This document shows positions 45,572 to 58,700 of a stretch of 64,000 bases of DNA, one piece after another. The notes beneath the pieces were generated by a model. The model saw only the letters and a program-made list of their open reading frames with translations. It did no database searches and was not told the DNA's origin. Source of the stretch: Trichoplax sp. H2 (lineage: Eukaryota; Placozoa; Uniplacotomia; Trichoplacea). Made by a program: the position numbers and the translations under genes. Numbering within the stretch: the first letter of the stretch is position 1; every line of letters starts with the position of its first letter. The DNA is taken from NCBI GenBank assembly GCA_003344405.1, contig NOWV01000050.1:186001-250000 (forward strand), in the 5' to 3' direction.

Positions 45572-45695
45572 TACGTACTGTACTGTACTTTGCTGCAAAA
45601 TCAGCAACATTAGCTACAGTACAGTATATCGAGTCGACTACAGATGCAACTGAAATCTACAGTACTGTATACTGTACACTGTACACTGTATAGTA
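45572..45695. repeat. TACTGTA array upstream of ALG14
   Basis: Words TACTGTACTGTAC, TACAGTACAGTATA and ACTGTACACTGTACACTGTA lie between about 210 and 90 bp upstream of the ALG14 start codon. Confidence 0.65.
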
Positions 45696-45782
45696 AAGGT
45701 ATCTGATTACAGATTGCCAGCTTTGCCATCAAAATATCAACTAGTCTACTTTCATTTTAACTGCACTACGACGTATATCAAA

Positions 45783-47452
45783 ATGGATTATTGGAATTAC
45801 TGGATTTTGACATTATGTATCGCATGTTTCAACATTGTAGGATGTTATTTACTACTTCGATTCTTTTATATTCTTACTAACTTGCCAACAAAAATAGCAC
45901 ATGATGGACGTGTCAAAACTATGATTATTGCTGGATCAGGTACAGTAATTCAGTACAAAGCTAAAGGTCATTGTACTGTATTTTAGATTAACTGCAAAGT
46001 GAGATTAAATAACCATTAGATATATTGGAAAATTCTTTCTTTAAGGCTTAGCACTATGGAAACAGATAGTATTCATAAATCGTTTCAGATTAGTCATTGC
46101 ATATCATAGCTACTTCTATTCCTGTATATATAATCTAAGTATTCATTGCGTTAAACTTGCCGACATACGTACGCACTATGGTGATTAATCTAATGTAGAT
46201 GCAAGATGTGATTGCAGCTGTAGATACAATTTATTGTAGATAAGAAGTCAGGGATATTCAGCTACTCAAATTTAATTTCCGAAATTTCTTGTAAGGACTT
46301 TCACTATTTAATATTCATAGAATAGAGCGGTATATGAGCATCATATGTAACTGTGTACTATTTGTACCACTGTCGTAACAGAAATTATTGCGTGGCACTA
46401 CACCTTACATTGGAATTTACAGTTATATCATGCAGAAGATCTATACAGTATTGCATAATTAAGTACCATTTACAAGATGCTGTATACTGTATAATGAGAC
46501 TTAAAATTAACACTAATGTAGAGATCATACGCTATTATATAATTACTATTCAGTCGAAAAATCCCTAAAAAATCTTTTTATCTGTGCTTGCAATATTAGG
46601 TGGTCACACTATGGAAATAATGAAATTAATAGGAGTTCTTACTTCAGCCTACAACCCAAGAATCTACGTTGTAGCCGCTACTGATAAAATGAGCAAAGAA
46701 AAGTTACTAAAATTAGAAAAAGAAGCAAACTTAGGCGGAGATGTATGTCTATGTCTATGCTGTTGTACGAGCATAAAATGCATGTGATATAGAAGAAATT
46801 ATTTTAGAGCATCGTCTTTCTCACTGTACTTTTATTAATCTGTTTGATTTTCGATTTCTATAGTTCTGTTTTGAGATAATTCCACGCAGTCGCGAGGTTC
46901 GTCAATCTTGGCTAACGACAATTTGGACAACTTTATATGCATGTATATTCTCTATACCTCTTGTGTGGAAACACCGACCAGATGTGGTAATAATTCTGTA
47001 CATGCGTCATTACATACTTAGCATAATATCTATAGGCAACTATAATTATCTACGCAATTTCCTAAGCTGCTATATTATCTCTACATCAACACTCATTTTT
47101 GAATATTGCATATCAGGTCATAAGCAACGGTCCTGGAACCTGTATTCCAGTTTCTTTAATTGCCTTTGCTTTCAAGGTGATAATTGTTGTAATCATTGTC
47201 AAACGTATTTTAAATTCTTATTGAGTAGATGCAAACTAACTATAGTGCTTTTTAAAACTATCAATTTTACCCAATTTATAGGTTATGGGAATACATAACT
47301 GTGTTATTGTTTATGTAGAAAGCGTATGCAGAGTTACAACACTCTCCCTTTCAGGAAAAATCATATATTACTTTGCTGACTATCTTTTCGTGCAGTGGCC
47401 AGAATTGAAGGAGAAATATTCAAAATCTATCTACGTTGGTAGATTCTCTTAA
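45783..47452 (+). CDS. ALG14: ALG14, UDP-GlcNAc transferase subunit
   Basis: ALG14 anchors ALG13 at the ER membrane; together they add the second GlcNAc to dolichol-PP-GlcNAc. Five exons: 45783-45939, 46600-46742, 46864-46986, 47117-47176, 47282-47452. Phases close, giving 217 residues, the family's usual size. Residues about 8-33 form one N-terminal membrane segment (YWILTLCIACFNIVGCYLLL), then MIIAGSGGHTMEIMKL with the glycine-rich nucleotide-binding motif. FEIIPRSREVRQSW is also conserved, as are NGPGTCIP, VIVYVESVCRV and the C-terminal FVQWPELKEKY. The family Cys before NGPGT is Ser here. Frames continuing past the splice sites in exons 1 and 4 are intron read-through. Confidence 0.95.
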
Positions 47453-47653
47453 TGTCTGAAAATAAAAAATGAGATTATTTTTAGTTTTTTAAGAAGATAC
47501 TCGACTACTGTACTTACTGTATGCCAAAATATATTGTTGCAACCTTTTTATTACCATAAATTAATAGTAACCTACTAGCTATGGCCATGAAAGTAGCTAA
47601 TCGCATATGATGCGTAAAATTCAAGTTTAATACTGTACTACTAATTTTCAGTT

Positions 47654-47803
47654 ATGAAGTCAGTGCAACAGATTAGCGTGCTATTTGCAGCCTACTTTGT
47701 GATTATAAGTAGCTATCCTGATTCTATAAATGCATCTGCTGTCCTAAAACTTGGTAAGAACTGCAAATGCGTTGTTTTAGCACTGCGTTTCTCGGAAGAG
47801 TGA
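47654..47803 (+). CDS. Possible small secreted or membrane protein
   Basis: Not recognised. The frame starts MKSVQQISVLFAAYFVIISS, which looks like a signal peptide with a hydrophobic core at about residues 6-19, then PDSINASAVLKLG. A good donor (G|GTAAGA, 47752/47753) interrupts it. If unspliced it ends at 47803 after 49 residues. If spliced, an acceptor at about 47850 (TTTTTAATATAG) joins in phase to a long open frame that runs to 48221, rich in Tyr and Ile and with hydrophobic stretches. Such a frame could arise by chance in AT-rich DNA. No precursor-type dibasic repeats are seen. Confidence 0.28.
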   Translation: MKSVQQISVLFAAYFVIISSYPDSINASAVLKLGKNCKCVVLALRFSEE

Positions 47804-48796
47804 TTCAGATGCTCTAAATTGTTACTATACGTGTATCATTTTTAATATAGATGATCTAAAATGGAGTGTTAGCCTTGTACTCTGTACAGTACATCATGCA
47901 ATTATGATAACAGAAATTTGGGGAGTCATACTTCGATCTTTTTCTTTGTATATTAGCACATACGCGTATGCGTACATATACATATGTACAGATATCTTAG
48001 ACTATCAAATATTGTTGAATTGTAATTTTGTATATGATTTTATTTATAAATATAATTTCGCCCTGTATCATCCATATCTAGAGGTTAGATGCAAGGTAGG
48101 CAAAAACTTGCCAATAAATTTATTTCATTATATAAGCGTCTTGGCATTTATTGTCTTGCTTAAAATCTGCAGTATCCTATATTTCTGTATAGTCAATAGG
48201 ACTCAATGGTGCATCTACTGACACCATAATTCATGATGGTACATAATGTAGTAAATATACTGTATGTACTAGTATATAAAAAAATGCAATGATGTATGGA
48301 GTGATAATGTGAAGTAAACGAGAACAGTGATAGTGGTATGTAAGAACGAGGGATCGACTAGCCCATTGAAATATGAAAACAGTACGATATACAGTACAGT
48401 AGTACAGAAACCCTAATGAACAGGCAAGGAGTACTAGAAGAAGACTTGAACTAATCGCTCTAGGATGGACAGACATTTTCGGCCTCATCTCGTCAAAACA
48501 CGCGTACCGTGTATTGTTTCAAACACTTCGTTATGACAGTACTTTAGTATGCAGATGGGCGATTTTGAATTGACTAATTTTTCTAAATTAAGTGATATTA
48601 CACTAAATGTTATTATCTGTTGCTAAGTTCCGCTTGGAGGCAGTCATATAAAATCGTCGATGTTATTAAAATTACTACCAGTGATTTAGAAAACAAACAT
48701 TGGAAGATCCATACTAAGTAGGTATTTTTCGGTATTTATAGCCTCATTTGGTAACAAACGTCCGTCTGTCTGAGAGAGAGAGTGTGGTCTTCTTCT

Positions 48797-48960
48797 ACTG
48801 TACTGTACTGTACTGTACCGTACGTACACATGTACGTACTGTAGGCCTACCAAGCTAGGCTGGAGTGGACCAGTACCGTACTGTAGCAGGTTAAAGGTCA
48901 TATCATGGAGGGTTTTTCTTTTACCTCTATGGGGTCATACTGTACAGTATAGTATTGTTT
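48797..48960. repeat. TACTGTA array between ALG14 and ABCD3
   Basis: A run TACTGTACTGTACTGTACCG is followed by further ACTGTA words at about 48837-48842, 48881-48886 and 48946-48956. More isolated copies lie at 49196 and 49842-49860, flanking the ABCD3 first exon. The rest of 47804-49386 has no supported gene. Confidence 0.55.
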
Positions 48961-49386
48961 ACCATCAGCGTCTTTTAACCAGGTAAAAACGTTGAAGTTT
49001 TAGGTCGCACTTTGTACATTGTCCTCCTGTCCACTCTACTGTTGGGACGTCTATAGAAAGGTGTAGAGAAAAAACTTTACCCCGTCAAAAATCTAGTGCA
49101 ATGTGGCCCATAGCTCGTAGAGTAATAAGTACTGTAGCCCACGGTGTATGGGGAGTTCGAATTGTAGGTTTTTCTTTTATCTCTATGGCTATTTGTACAG
49201 TACAAAGTTGGATTTTGTGGAGGTTCATCGCTTCACGCGGTGTCACTCGGATTGCGAATGGCGTGACATACAGAATAATACAATTGTAATCGCCAGTGGT
49301 ATTGCACTAGTAGTAGTTACCCGGCGACATAGCTACTGCTTGGTTTGCATTATAAATCAGATCAAGACAGAGTGCATGGAAATCTG

Positions 49387-52300
49387 ATGGCGGCGATATC
49401 AAAATTAGTCGAAAATCCACGAGCAAGTGCTGCAGTACTTGGTGGAAGTTTAGCAGCGTTAATATTTATTAGTAGAAGCATATCATCACAGTAAGTAAAT
49501 CTCATGCCTTAAAATATCTTGTATGGAGTTGCTTTTTACAGTATCTAACGCATTCGTTGCCGTAAGGATAGAGTTGTAAAGAGGTCATACACTACTGCAC
49601 CCTTTCAGACCTTCTTACTGTAAATACTTTAAATAAACTGATTTGTTGACGAGGTTGGTGTATAGAATCGGTTCATGGGCATGTACAGAATGGCTCTCGT
49701 TTGCTTATTATATGGAGTTTCACAAGCTGTTTCATTGCCGCCAATCCTAGCTCTAGGATGATAGTAAATTCATTCGCCTTCTACTTACTGTAGTGTGTTA
49801 TACACTGTACCGTATATGGCTGTGCAGTAATATACAGATTTACTGTACAGTACACTGTACCGATTTTAAGTAAACCGGTTTCATACCTTGTCTATTTCAT
49901 TGACAAGGTACTTGATAACTAATAATAAAAAAATTGATAATCGATTAAAATAGTACTATCGAAAGTTATCAGATATTATTTGCTTAGTTACTTAGATTTC
50001 TTCGTCCAGGAAATAACAGATCTATCTACTAAACCATTTGCTTATTATCATGTAAATCTCCTGCTTGGCTAACATCAAAATACAACACCCTTGTACAGTA
50101 CTGTAATCTTATCACCATCGAATAAAATCTAGTATCTAGTTTGTTCTACTCATAAGGGCAATGGATAGAATATTGATTGAATTTACCGTAGCAGTCATCA
50201 CGCTAAATTGCAATAGTTTTAAATCTACGGTATGATTTACCACAGTAACTTACAGTGTTCAGCACATTTTCTTCTATACATACGTGTGCAATGTGCATTA
50301 CTGTACAGATTGTCTATAGGTCCCCGGCTTGACATTTTTAATATTTTGGATATGTATTACTATCATCCTGTCTGTAATCCTAAAGTACCTTAGCAACTTA
50401 TCGAATTACTTTTATTGTTTAAACCCTTATAATTCCTATGGATAAGAAAAACCAAGAGTGAAATTCAAATTCTTCCAAGGAAGGTAAAAAATACATCGTA
50501 ACCATGATCGTAATGGATGATGTGTTTACATGATTGTAATGAAGCAAATTGTAGTAAAACAGTAAATGGATAATAATTTCATTGCATGATCGTGTTAGCC
50601 TATTTTGTGGCAGATCATTGATTTTCCTTTTCTAATATTAAACAAACTTTCGAATTCTTTTAGGGTAATGGTAAAAAGGAACTTCGTGTAGCTGTCAATC
50701 TCAAATTTTTTCGGTATTTTAAGAAACAAACATTAGATATCATAAGCTATGTAACCCGACACAACTTTAACACATAATCTTTTGGACTACAGGAGTATAG
50801 CGTCAATATTTCGTATACTTGTTCCGAAATTAATATGTCCAGAGGTGAGCTAAATTAGCTCAAATCTAAGTAGTGTGTTATGTGCTTAATTGCTGTAAAA
50901 TATACAATAGAATCGGTAACTCGTTCAATATAATCATGCAACTTGTTAGCAAGTGTTATATTTCATTCCGATGGCTTGTAGTACATGTTTACTGATTTTG
51001 ACAGTAGGACAAAGATTTTAGATGCCAACCAGATTATGCATGATAAATTAGTGATGACAACTTATTTTATGATGTCTTTAGAGCGGTTACATGGTCATGG
51101 TTGCCATTTCACTGGTAGCCAGAACCGCTTGTGACGTTTGGATGATTTCAAATGGAACTTCAGTTGAAAGGTAAATAAATCACTAGCAGTCTCAGCTTTA
51201 ATTAATAATCAACATCTTAATTTCAAGGTTCGTAACATAAGATAACTGAATAATTTACTCATAAGTACTGCAATAAATATTTGTTCAGCTCGATTATTGG
51301 CCGAAACTACTCACTTTTTCTCAGCCACCTGACTCGCTTGCTTTGTGCCATGCCTATAGTATGTATCATTTTTATTAATGTTATGATATTGTGGTAATAT
51401 TGGTTACTTAAAACGTTTATATTAGCACGTGATCCACTGTACTTACTAATCCTGTGTATTCTAATTTTTTTAATTTATCAGATTTCAATCGTCAACAATG
51501 CCTTAAAGGTACCTTCTCATTACAATGATGTTATATCGTCATCTTTCATCTACAAGTGGACATATAATAAGCACTTATTCTTCTTGTTAACAGTACAGTT
51601 TAAATGAGTTGAAATTAAGATTTCGTGAGAGATTATCCAATTATCTATACCAGCAATATTTAAAGTTAGTAAAAGCTTGCCTATTTATTGGCCTAAAATA
51701 TTGTGACATACAACCTCTTTAAAAGTGCCTTATTTCTCTCGTAATAGTGGATTTACGTACTACAAAATGTCAAATATTGACAACCGAATTGCAAATGCTG
51801 ATCAGTTACTTACTCAGGTGAATCTGTGCAATATACTGTATAACATAAAGAAGCAATTGTAATCTAATATAGGCCTTTATTCTCCTTTGTTTCAGGATGT
51901 GGAAAGATTTTGCGAAAGTGTTACAGAGCTATATTCAAACATTAGCAAGGTATAAAGTAGATTTTTCTGTCATATAGAATAAACCAGACTGTATGATAAC
52001 AGAACTAACAAACTTGTAATAGCTGATCTATGCTAACCCTAAATATTTTTACATTCAACTATAGCCCTTACTAGATATTATCATATATGCTCGTGAATTA
52101 GCTGCTGCTATTGGTGCTCAAGGGCCAGGCTATATGCTTGTATACCTTGCTATTTCAGGCCTTGTGCTCACTCGGTAAGGACACTAATAAATTTATATTA
52201 TAGTTTAATCCTCTATATTTACGCTATAAGAATAAATTTCATCGTACCTATAGATTACGACGCCCAATCAGTCGGATGACGGTAACTGAACAAAAATTAG

Positions 52301-54780
52301 AAGGAGAATATCGTTTTGTTAACTCGAGACTTATTACTAATAGGTAATTCAGATAGTACCTAGATACGTGATTGCTTCAATCTTCTAAGGTATTAACATA
52401 GTGATAGTGAATTCTAAAAATTTCCTCTCTGTTATGGCAGCGAAGAAATTGCTTTCTATGGAGGAAACGAAAGAGAAAAAATTACTATTTTGGCCACGTT
52501 TCATAAACTGGTCAGTTTTATTTTTGCATTCTAACGTTGTGTGTTAACTAATTAACATGTAACGAAATATCTTTCTTCTTGTAATACACTAGATGAAGCA
52601 TTTAAGGAATCTCCTTCAATTTCGATACACCCTCGGTCTTTTTGACAATATTATTGCGAAATGTATGCGACATAGCTTACTCTAGTGGCGATCCGGTTTG
52701 ACTTAATTTAGAATCGACTAAGGAATTTTTTCTATTTATCAGATATGGCTACAGTTGTTGGTTACCTTGTAGTCAGTCGACCGTTTTTAAATTTAACTAA
52801 TGACCGTTTCGTTGGCTTTTCCCATAACCAGCTGCTAGAGGTTATTTTATTCTTGTAATAGTATTGTATGATTGTCGAGGCAACTTTTTTATGTATTTTT
52901 GTGATTGCTTTGTATCAGGAATACTACCGTAGCGGAAGAATGCTGGTCCGCATGGCAGAAGCCATTGGAAGGCTTGTCCTAGCTGGCAGAGAGCTAACGC
53001 GACTTGCTGGGTAAGACCTATGATGATGACGTTTACGCAGTATAGCTTAACTAATCAATTTTAACACTTTTAACTTTCCAGTTTCACTGCCAGAATAACG
53101 GAACTAATGACTGTTTTGAAAGACCTTAATAACGGACTATATGAACGTACTATGGTTACCGGAGGCTGTAAGGCCATTTAAAAACTAATGCGGAACGAGT
53201 AACCGGGTGTAATTAGAATCTTACTTTATTTCAGCTAAACCACGATTGGATTTTGCTCCCGGAAATGGTAAAATCGTTTACGAAGATCATATCATTAGGT
53301 GAATAGGAATATCTAATCTGTATAAGATTCCTCCGCTTCGTAAAATTACAGCGATGTTAACTAAACAGAGAATTGTGCTTAATTGATTTTACTGATAATG
53401 CCAGGTTTGAAGACGTACCATTGGTTACGCCTAATGCAGATTTACTGGTTGATGGACTCAACTTTGAGGTAATATCACTGCATATCCTAAATGTTATGTG
53501 TAATATATACTGATACTCTATCTGTACCGTCCGTATGTAGGTAAAGTCCGGTCAAAATGTTTTAGTATGCGGTCCCAATGGTTGCGGCAAGAGCTCTTTA
53601 TTTAGGATATTAGGCGAAGTATGAAACTAATTGGTCGGCTTGATAACTAGTCTACGCATACCATTTACTTAGTAACGCCAATCGTTGTTTTTTAAAGCTA
53701 TGGCCATTATTTGGCGGAGTATTGGTTAAGCCAGAAAAGAAGAAGCTGTTCTATGTTCCTCAGGTACTTTACTAACTTTCGCAATGATCTGTAGATGTAG
53801 GCGAAGTAACTTGATTACATTTCAGTATTAATTTTGATGAATTTCGTTATAGCGACCTTATATGACAATTGGTAGTCTCAGGGATCAAATAATATACCCA
53901 GATACGCTTGAAGACCAAAAGAAAAAAGGATTTACAGATGATATGCTGGCTGAGCTTCTTAATGAAGTAACTCTTTGTTTTCCCTAGCGTTTATTGTAAA
54001 GTATATTCTCAGTAATATGCTAAGAATTTCACTTTTCTTCTACTACTATCGCAGGTTCAACTTACTAATCTTGTCGAACGAGAAGAAAATGGATGGGAAT
54101 CCGTTCAAGTAAATTATCTTTTTGTAAAGGAAAAATGATTTACGTAAAATGCTTTGTACTTATCTCCAAATTGTGTTACGCTAGGATTGGATGGATGTTT
54201 TAAGTGGAGGTGAAAAACAGAGAGTCGCTGTAAGTCTTCTTGAGAGATAGCTGTCATATAAACTATGTATGTACTAAGAACAATAACTCGATTAAGTATC
54301 AGTCATAACACAATAATCCATTCTTAGATGGCCAGATTGTTCTATCATCGTCCACAATTTGCAATCTTAGATGAATGCACCAGTGCAGTTAGTGTAGACG
54401 TCGAAGGATTTATGTATTCCTATTGCAAGAAGGTGAGAATCTTGTGGTCCAAACGTAACTTTCTTATCATATTGTATAATATTAATTGTCAATTTGTCAT
54501 TCTTTTGTTTACAACCATGTGACCGATTGTTGATGTATTGCACCACTATTATTAGGTTGGTATTACTTTATTCACAGTTTCACATAGAAAATCGCTATGG
54601 AAGTATCATGATGTAAGTTTTATTAATCAATTTATCTATTAAATCACATCTATCAATGTTTATTGTACCGTGTTGCCAATTAAATGCGTTTTTATACGAT
54701 AGTATGTGCTGCAATTTGATGGCCGTGGTAAATATTCTTACACACCTATTGACGAAAATACTGAGGTATTCGGATCGTAG
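49387..54780 (+). CDS. ABCD3: ABCD3/PMP70 peroxisomal ABC half-transporter
   Basis: Imports branched-chain and other acyl-CoAs into peroxisomes as a dimer. 27 exons begin at 49387, 50447, 50664, 50793, 51082, 51289, 51482, 51594, 51748, 51896, 52065, 52254, 52441, 52593, 52743, 52919, 53082, 53235, 53405, 53541, 53698, 53853, 54055, 54185, 54328, 54556 and 54703. Phases close, giving 654 residues (human 659). The N-terminal membrane domain has family words [38 protein letters not shown] and the EAA-like [19 protein letters not shown]. The ABC domain has Walker [10 protein letters not shown] (about 465-473), signature [17 protein letters not shown], Walker [18 protein letters not shown] and H-loop TVSHRKSLW, ending EVFGS. 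The match to ABCD3 is closer than to ABCD1/2 ([14 protein letters not shown]-terminal FGS). Intron 1 is long (about 950 bp). Confidence 0.97.
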
Positions 54781-55755
54781 TGGTGCCTAACTTTACATGG
54801 AACTCTTGGTCAAGTGTTTTTTTAACTGGTAGCGTATTTGAAACTTGCAGTACAGTTTACAAAAAAAATGTAGTTATTGGAGATGTAATACGACATTATA
54901 ACGTAAATATAACTAACTTATACAATGTATTACACATTTTGCGAAGGCGATAATAACGTAAGTAATATTTCATAGCATAAAAAAGTTTTAAAAATGATAT
55001 TGTTAAATTACTGGGCGTCCCATAAATGAATTTGCGCTTAATGCTGGTAAATACGAATAGAGTACTTCAAATAGCAGTAGGCTGTTTATGAAGTAGATAC
55101 GAGTATACCCGATTTTTAAATGAACGCGGTTAGCTAGTGTCATTATTGGCCTCTGGAGACGTTACCGATTAGAGAATTAAACAATATCGATCTTCTTAGG
55201 TAGATAATGTTACATACAATATCATGAAGTTTATGTAGTATGTCAATGCATATAGCAGTCTTACATATATCCAGTTTGGAAACGAAATTGTTGCTGCGGA
55301 ACTATATAGCATGGCTTCCATCGTTGCAATATGTTTAGCTTAAAAGTTTTTATTCTTTTAAATTTAAGCTTTTAAGATACTCAAAAATCACAGCAGGAAC
55401 ATGTTACACTGTGAATTTGCTAGCGACTTGAAAACAAATTTAATATATGATGAAAAGGAAACGTGCGCTCTTACCGCAATTAGAAGTTCTAAATGTTAAT
55501 TGCTAATTATGTAAAGACTTATGTTATCAGATAAGGAATAAACGCAATAGAATAAAGAGGTGTAAAAACAAAAATCGTCGATAACTGCCTAAAATTAAAC
55601 TAGGTAGGTCATAGTTTGAACTAGCAATGAACTCGAAGGACGCTCAGCAAGATCTAGACTGATAACCTTAGCAAAATGGTATGACTATTGAAGTCATAAA
55701 GCAATGGCATGACTATGATGAAAGTATACACTTATATATATATATTAAGAGCAGT
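54781..55755. other. ABCD3-peptidase convergent spacer
   Basis: About 975 bp between two convergent genes. AT-rich; presumably the two 3' UTRs plus spacer. No gene or repeat is seen. Confidence 0.55.
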
Positions 55756-58700
55756 TTAATCTACCGTCAGCCCTTTACTGGTTAGAAATGCTGTTTCATC
55801 CGGATCTCGACCTAAAAATTCTTTTAGCATATCGATTGCATCCTGTGATCAAATTTTATGTTATGTCAGTAAAGAATGTCAAAATTAAAAAATCACTAAT
55901 TCCGGATTGTACTACTATAATACCTTTGTTCCTCCAGGTTTTAATATCTTTTCTCGATAGTCACGACCAGCTGTAGCGTTCATAACGTTCTTCTTAAATC
56001 GCGTATAAAACATATCCATGCAATATACTTCGCTCCACTAGAAAGATAAATAATTACACATGAGTATCGTACTGTACCTTTGAATGCAACCCTAAATCTA
56101 TGTTCTATAGTAAGTATCTCTAGCTACTGAGATTTCTGCCGTATGGATAGCAAGCTTAGTTGTACACAAGATTTTCATACCAAATATCCATAGTACATTG
56201 CATCATAACCATCCGCAAGATGACCAAATGTTGCCGCCATATTTGTGCCTGCAATTATAAATAAAAAAAATAAGTACTATAAACTTTAAATTTATGCCAG
56301 CTTGAATATGAAACTGCCATAAATATAGGGCACTTAAAATTCCAAAAAAATGATGCAGATAATGAACCAATAACCTGGAGTTGCTTGAATGCCTAATATT
56401 TCTTCAGATAATCGAGCATAAACGGCAGCTGTATCCGCCTAACATCAAAATTTTGCTTATCAATACTTTACTATCTTAGGCTACCGAATTTCTAGCGCAT
56501 ATATAGTGTTTTGTTTATCTGTCATAATATTAACTATAGAATTCCTGTAACAATTATTTACTTTACGACTTGTATGGATGGTCTGATCGAAAGTTCCCAA
56601 CGTGATCTTTTTAAATAAAAAACAAATAGACAATACACAGATAGCTTAAATATTCCATGTCTATCAAATAATATTACTTAAGATGGGAAGTAAAATAGCG
56701 CATAATGTAGCAATTAGAATTTTAAAAGCTCTATATTTAATTCATACCTGACGCAAGTTGAAGACACCAGCGTTCGCCCGTTGTGATTTGATCAATTTTT
56801 CTAACAAATCATCAGGAATCGGACTAGAATCTACAATAGTAACAAAGCCAATAGGAAACGTATCAACATGATGATTGATACTTCATCTACGCCATATAAT
56901 CTATATCTCAATAATATGTTTCGATTGCTTAATATTTTGTTACTTATACAATCAATTAATTAAATGACGAATGATGCATACAGAACTTACGATTGAAAAT
57001 TGACTCGACATTAAATTATCCAATTACCTTTATAATGGGCAGACATTTTGCAAAGGGACTCTTTTTCCCAACACCAATTTTCAAGCATTTGAGATGGAGC
57101 TTCAACGAAATCTCTTTCAACTCGTGTACCACTAAGAGAACAGAAATATCAATGTTAGCTAAAATTCACTTTAAGACTTTAAAACGAACCTAACTCTATC
57201 AATCTCGTACTGTGTACCTGAACATAGAAAAGTTAGCTTCTGCACAAATTCCATGCATTACATGGCCAAACTCATGAAAATAGGTCACCACCTTCACAAT
57301 CACAAATACTATTTCATTAAGAAATGCAGCAACATGAAACGATTGCTTGAGGCAGATCCTACCTCATCATGAATGAGTAAGGCAGGCCGAGTCGCTGTAG
57401 GCTTTGTAAAATTAGCTACCATTGCAGCAATTGCGTGCTAACGATTATGATCACAAATAGAACGATGATTAGGTCAAGGCTATATGATATGTTTCTAAAT
57501 AATGGCTATAGGCAGCAAATTAAAAATAACCTGTCTAGAGCCATCCGACAATACACATCCGGGCTATTAACAAATTAAAACAATTTGATAGATCAAAATA
57601 TCTGACAATTAGTACGATAAATGGCATTCGTAATTAACCTGTAATCCAAAGCAAGCGGCATGACCAAACTTTCCTTCTCTTGGATGTAAATCAAGGTAAA
57701 ATTGGCCCATGAAGGTACCAGACGAGCCATCACAGACATTAAACTGCAAAATTGAGTTGAATTCAGTTAATGTATATAAAGGTACTAGTATGAAATAAAT
57801 TCATAGTTAGACAAATTTACCAATCGCACTTCCGGATGCCACACTTCTGCATTCTCAACTTCTTCAAATTTTAAATCCAGTAATTGCTAAAAATGACAGC
57901 GATATTAATTCTATGAGAAGATGTCATCAGCTCCATAAAATGTAGATGAATACCCGGGTAGGACGTATACGTAGTTTAATCCTTACCTGATAGATATTTA
58001 AAAGGCCTAGTGGTAGTAATGTTGAAATTTAAAAATTTCAAATTAGTTCAAAATTGTCATTTTAAAGTACCGTACATATTATCCGTGTCCAATAATTACG
58101 AAAATGAGAGGTTCAATATTATATAATATTAGGTCATATCTATAGCAATTTTTACGTCTTTACCTTCAGTTACAATCTCAAGAGGAAAGTATTCCTTCAG
58201 TTTTTCGTGATCAACCGAATATTCTTTTTCTTCGACCAAATTCATATAATATCTCATATCCCAAGCATGTATTTTTGCATCATCCTTGTACCCATATTTT
58301 TGGCTCTATCGCATCAGGATTAATCAATAAATGAGGTAAATCTGGAATTATCAAATACCGATATCCATAAGACTATACTACCTCTTCAGACTTATACTTT
58401 AAGTATGCTTGTAGATCAGACTCTCCTAACGGTTTGAGCTTGCTCGCTAAGCGCGAGAGAAAATTCTTGACATTGGCTGCTGTCTTGGACATTCTAATCT
58501 GTATATTTTATAGGATAACACTATTACTTCTATCTCAAATGTCAAGAATAAAGATCATGATGAGACTCTTACCTCCGTAATATAGTCCGCATGTACCGCG
58601 TACCCAAGTAAGTCAGCTTGCTATGAAATTTATGAATAAGGTAAGTAATATCTACATTTTTGCTTAGGCATAAATGCATACCTTTTGTCTTAATTCAACG

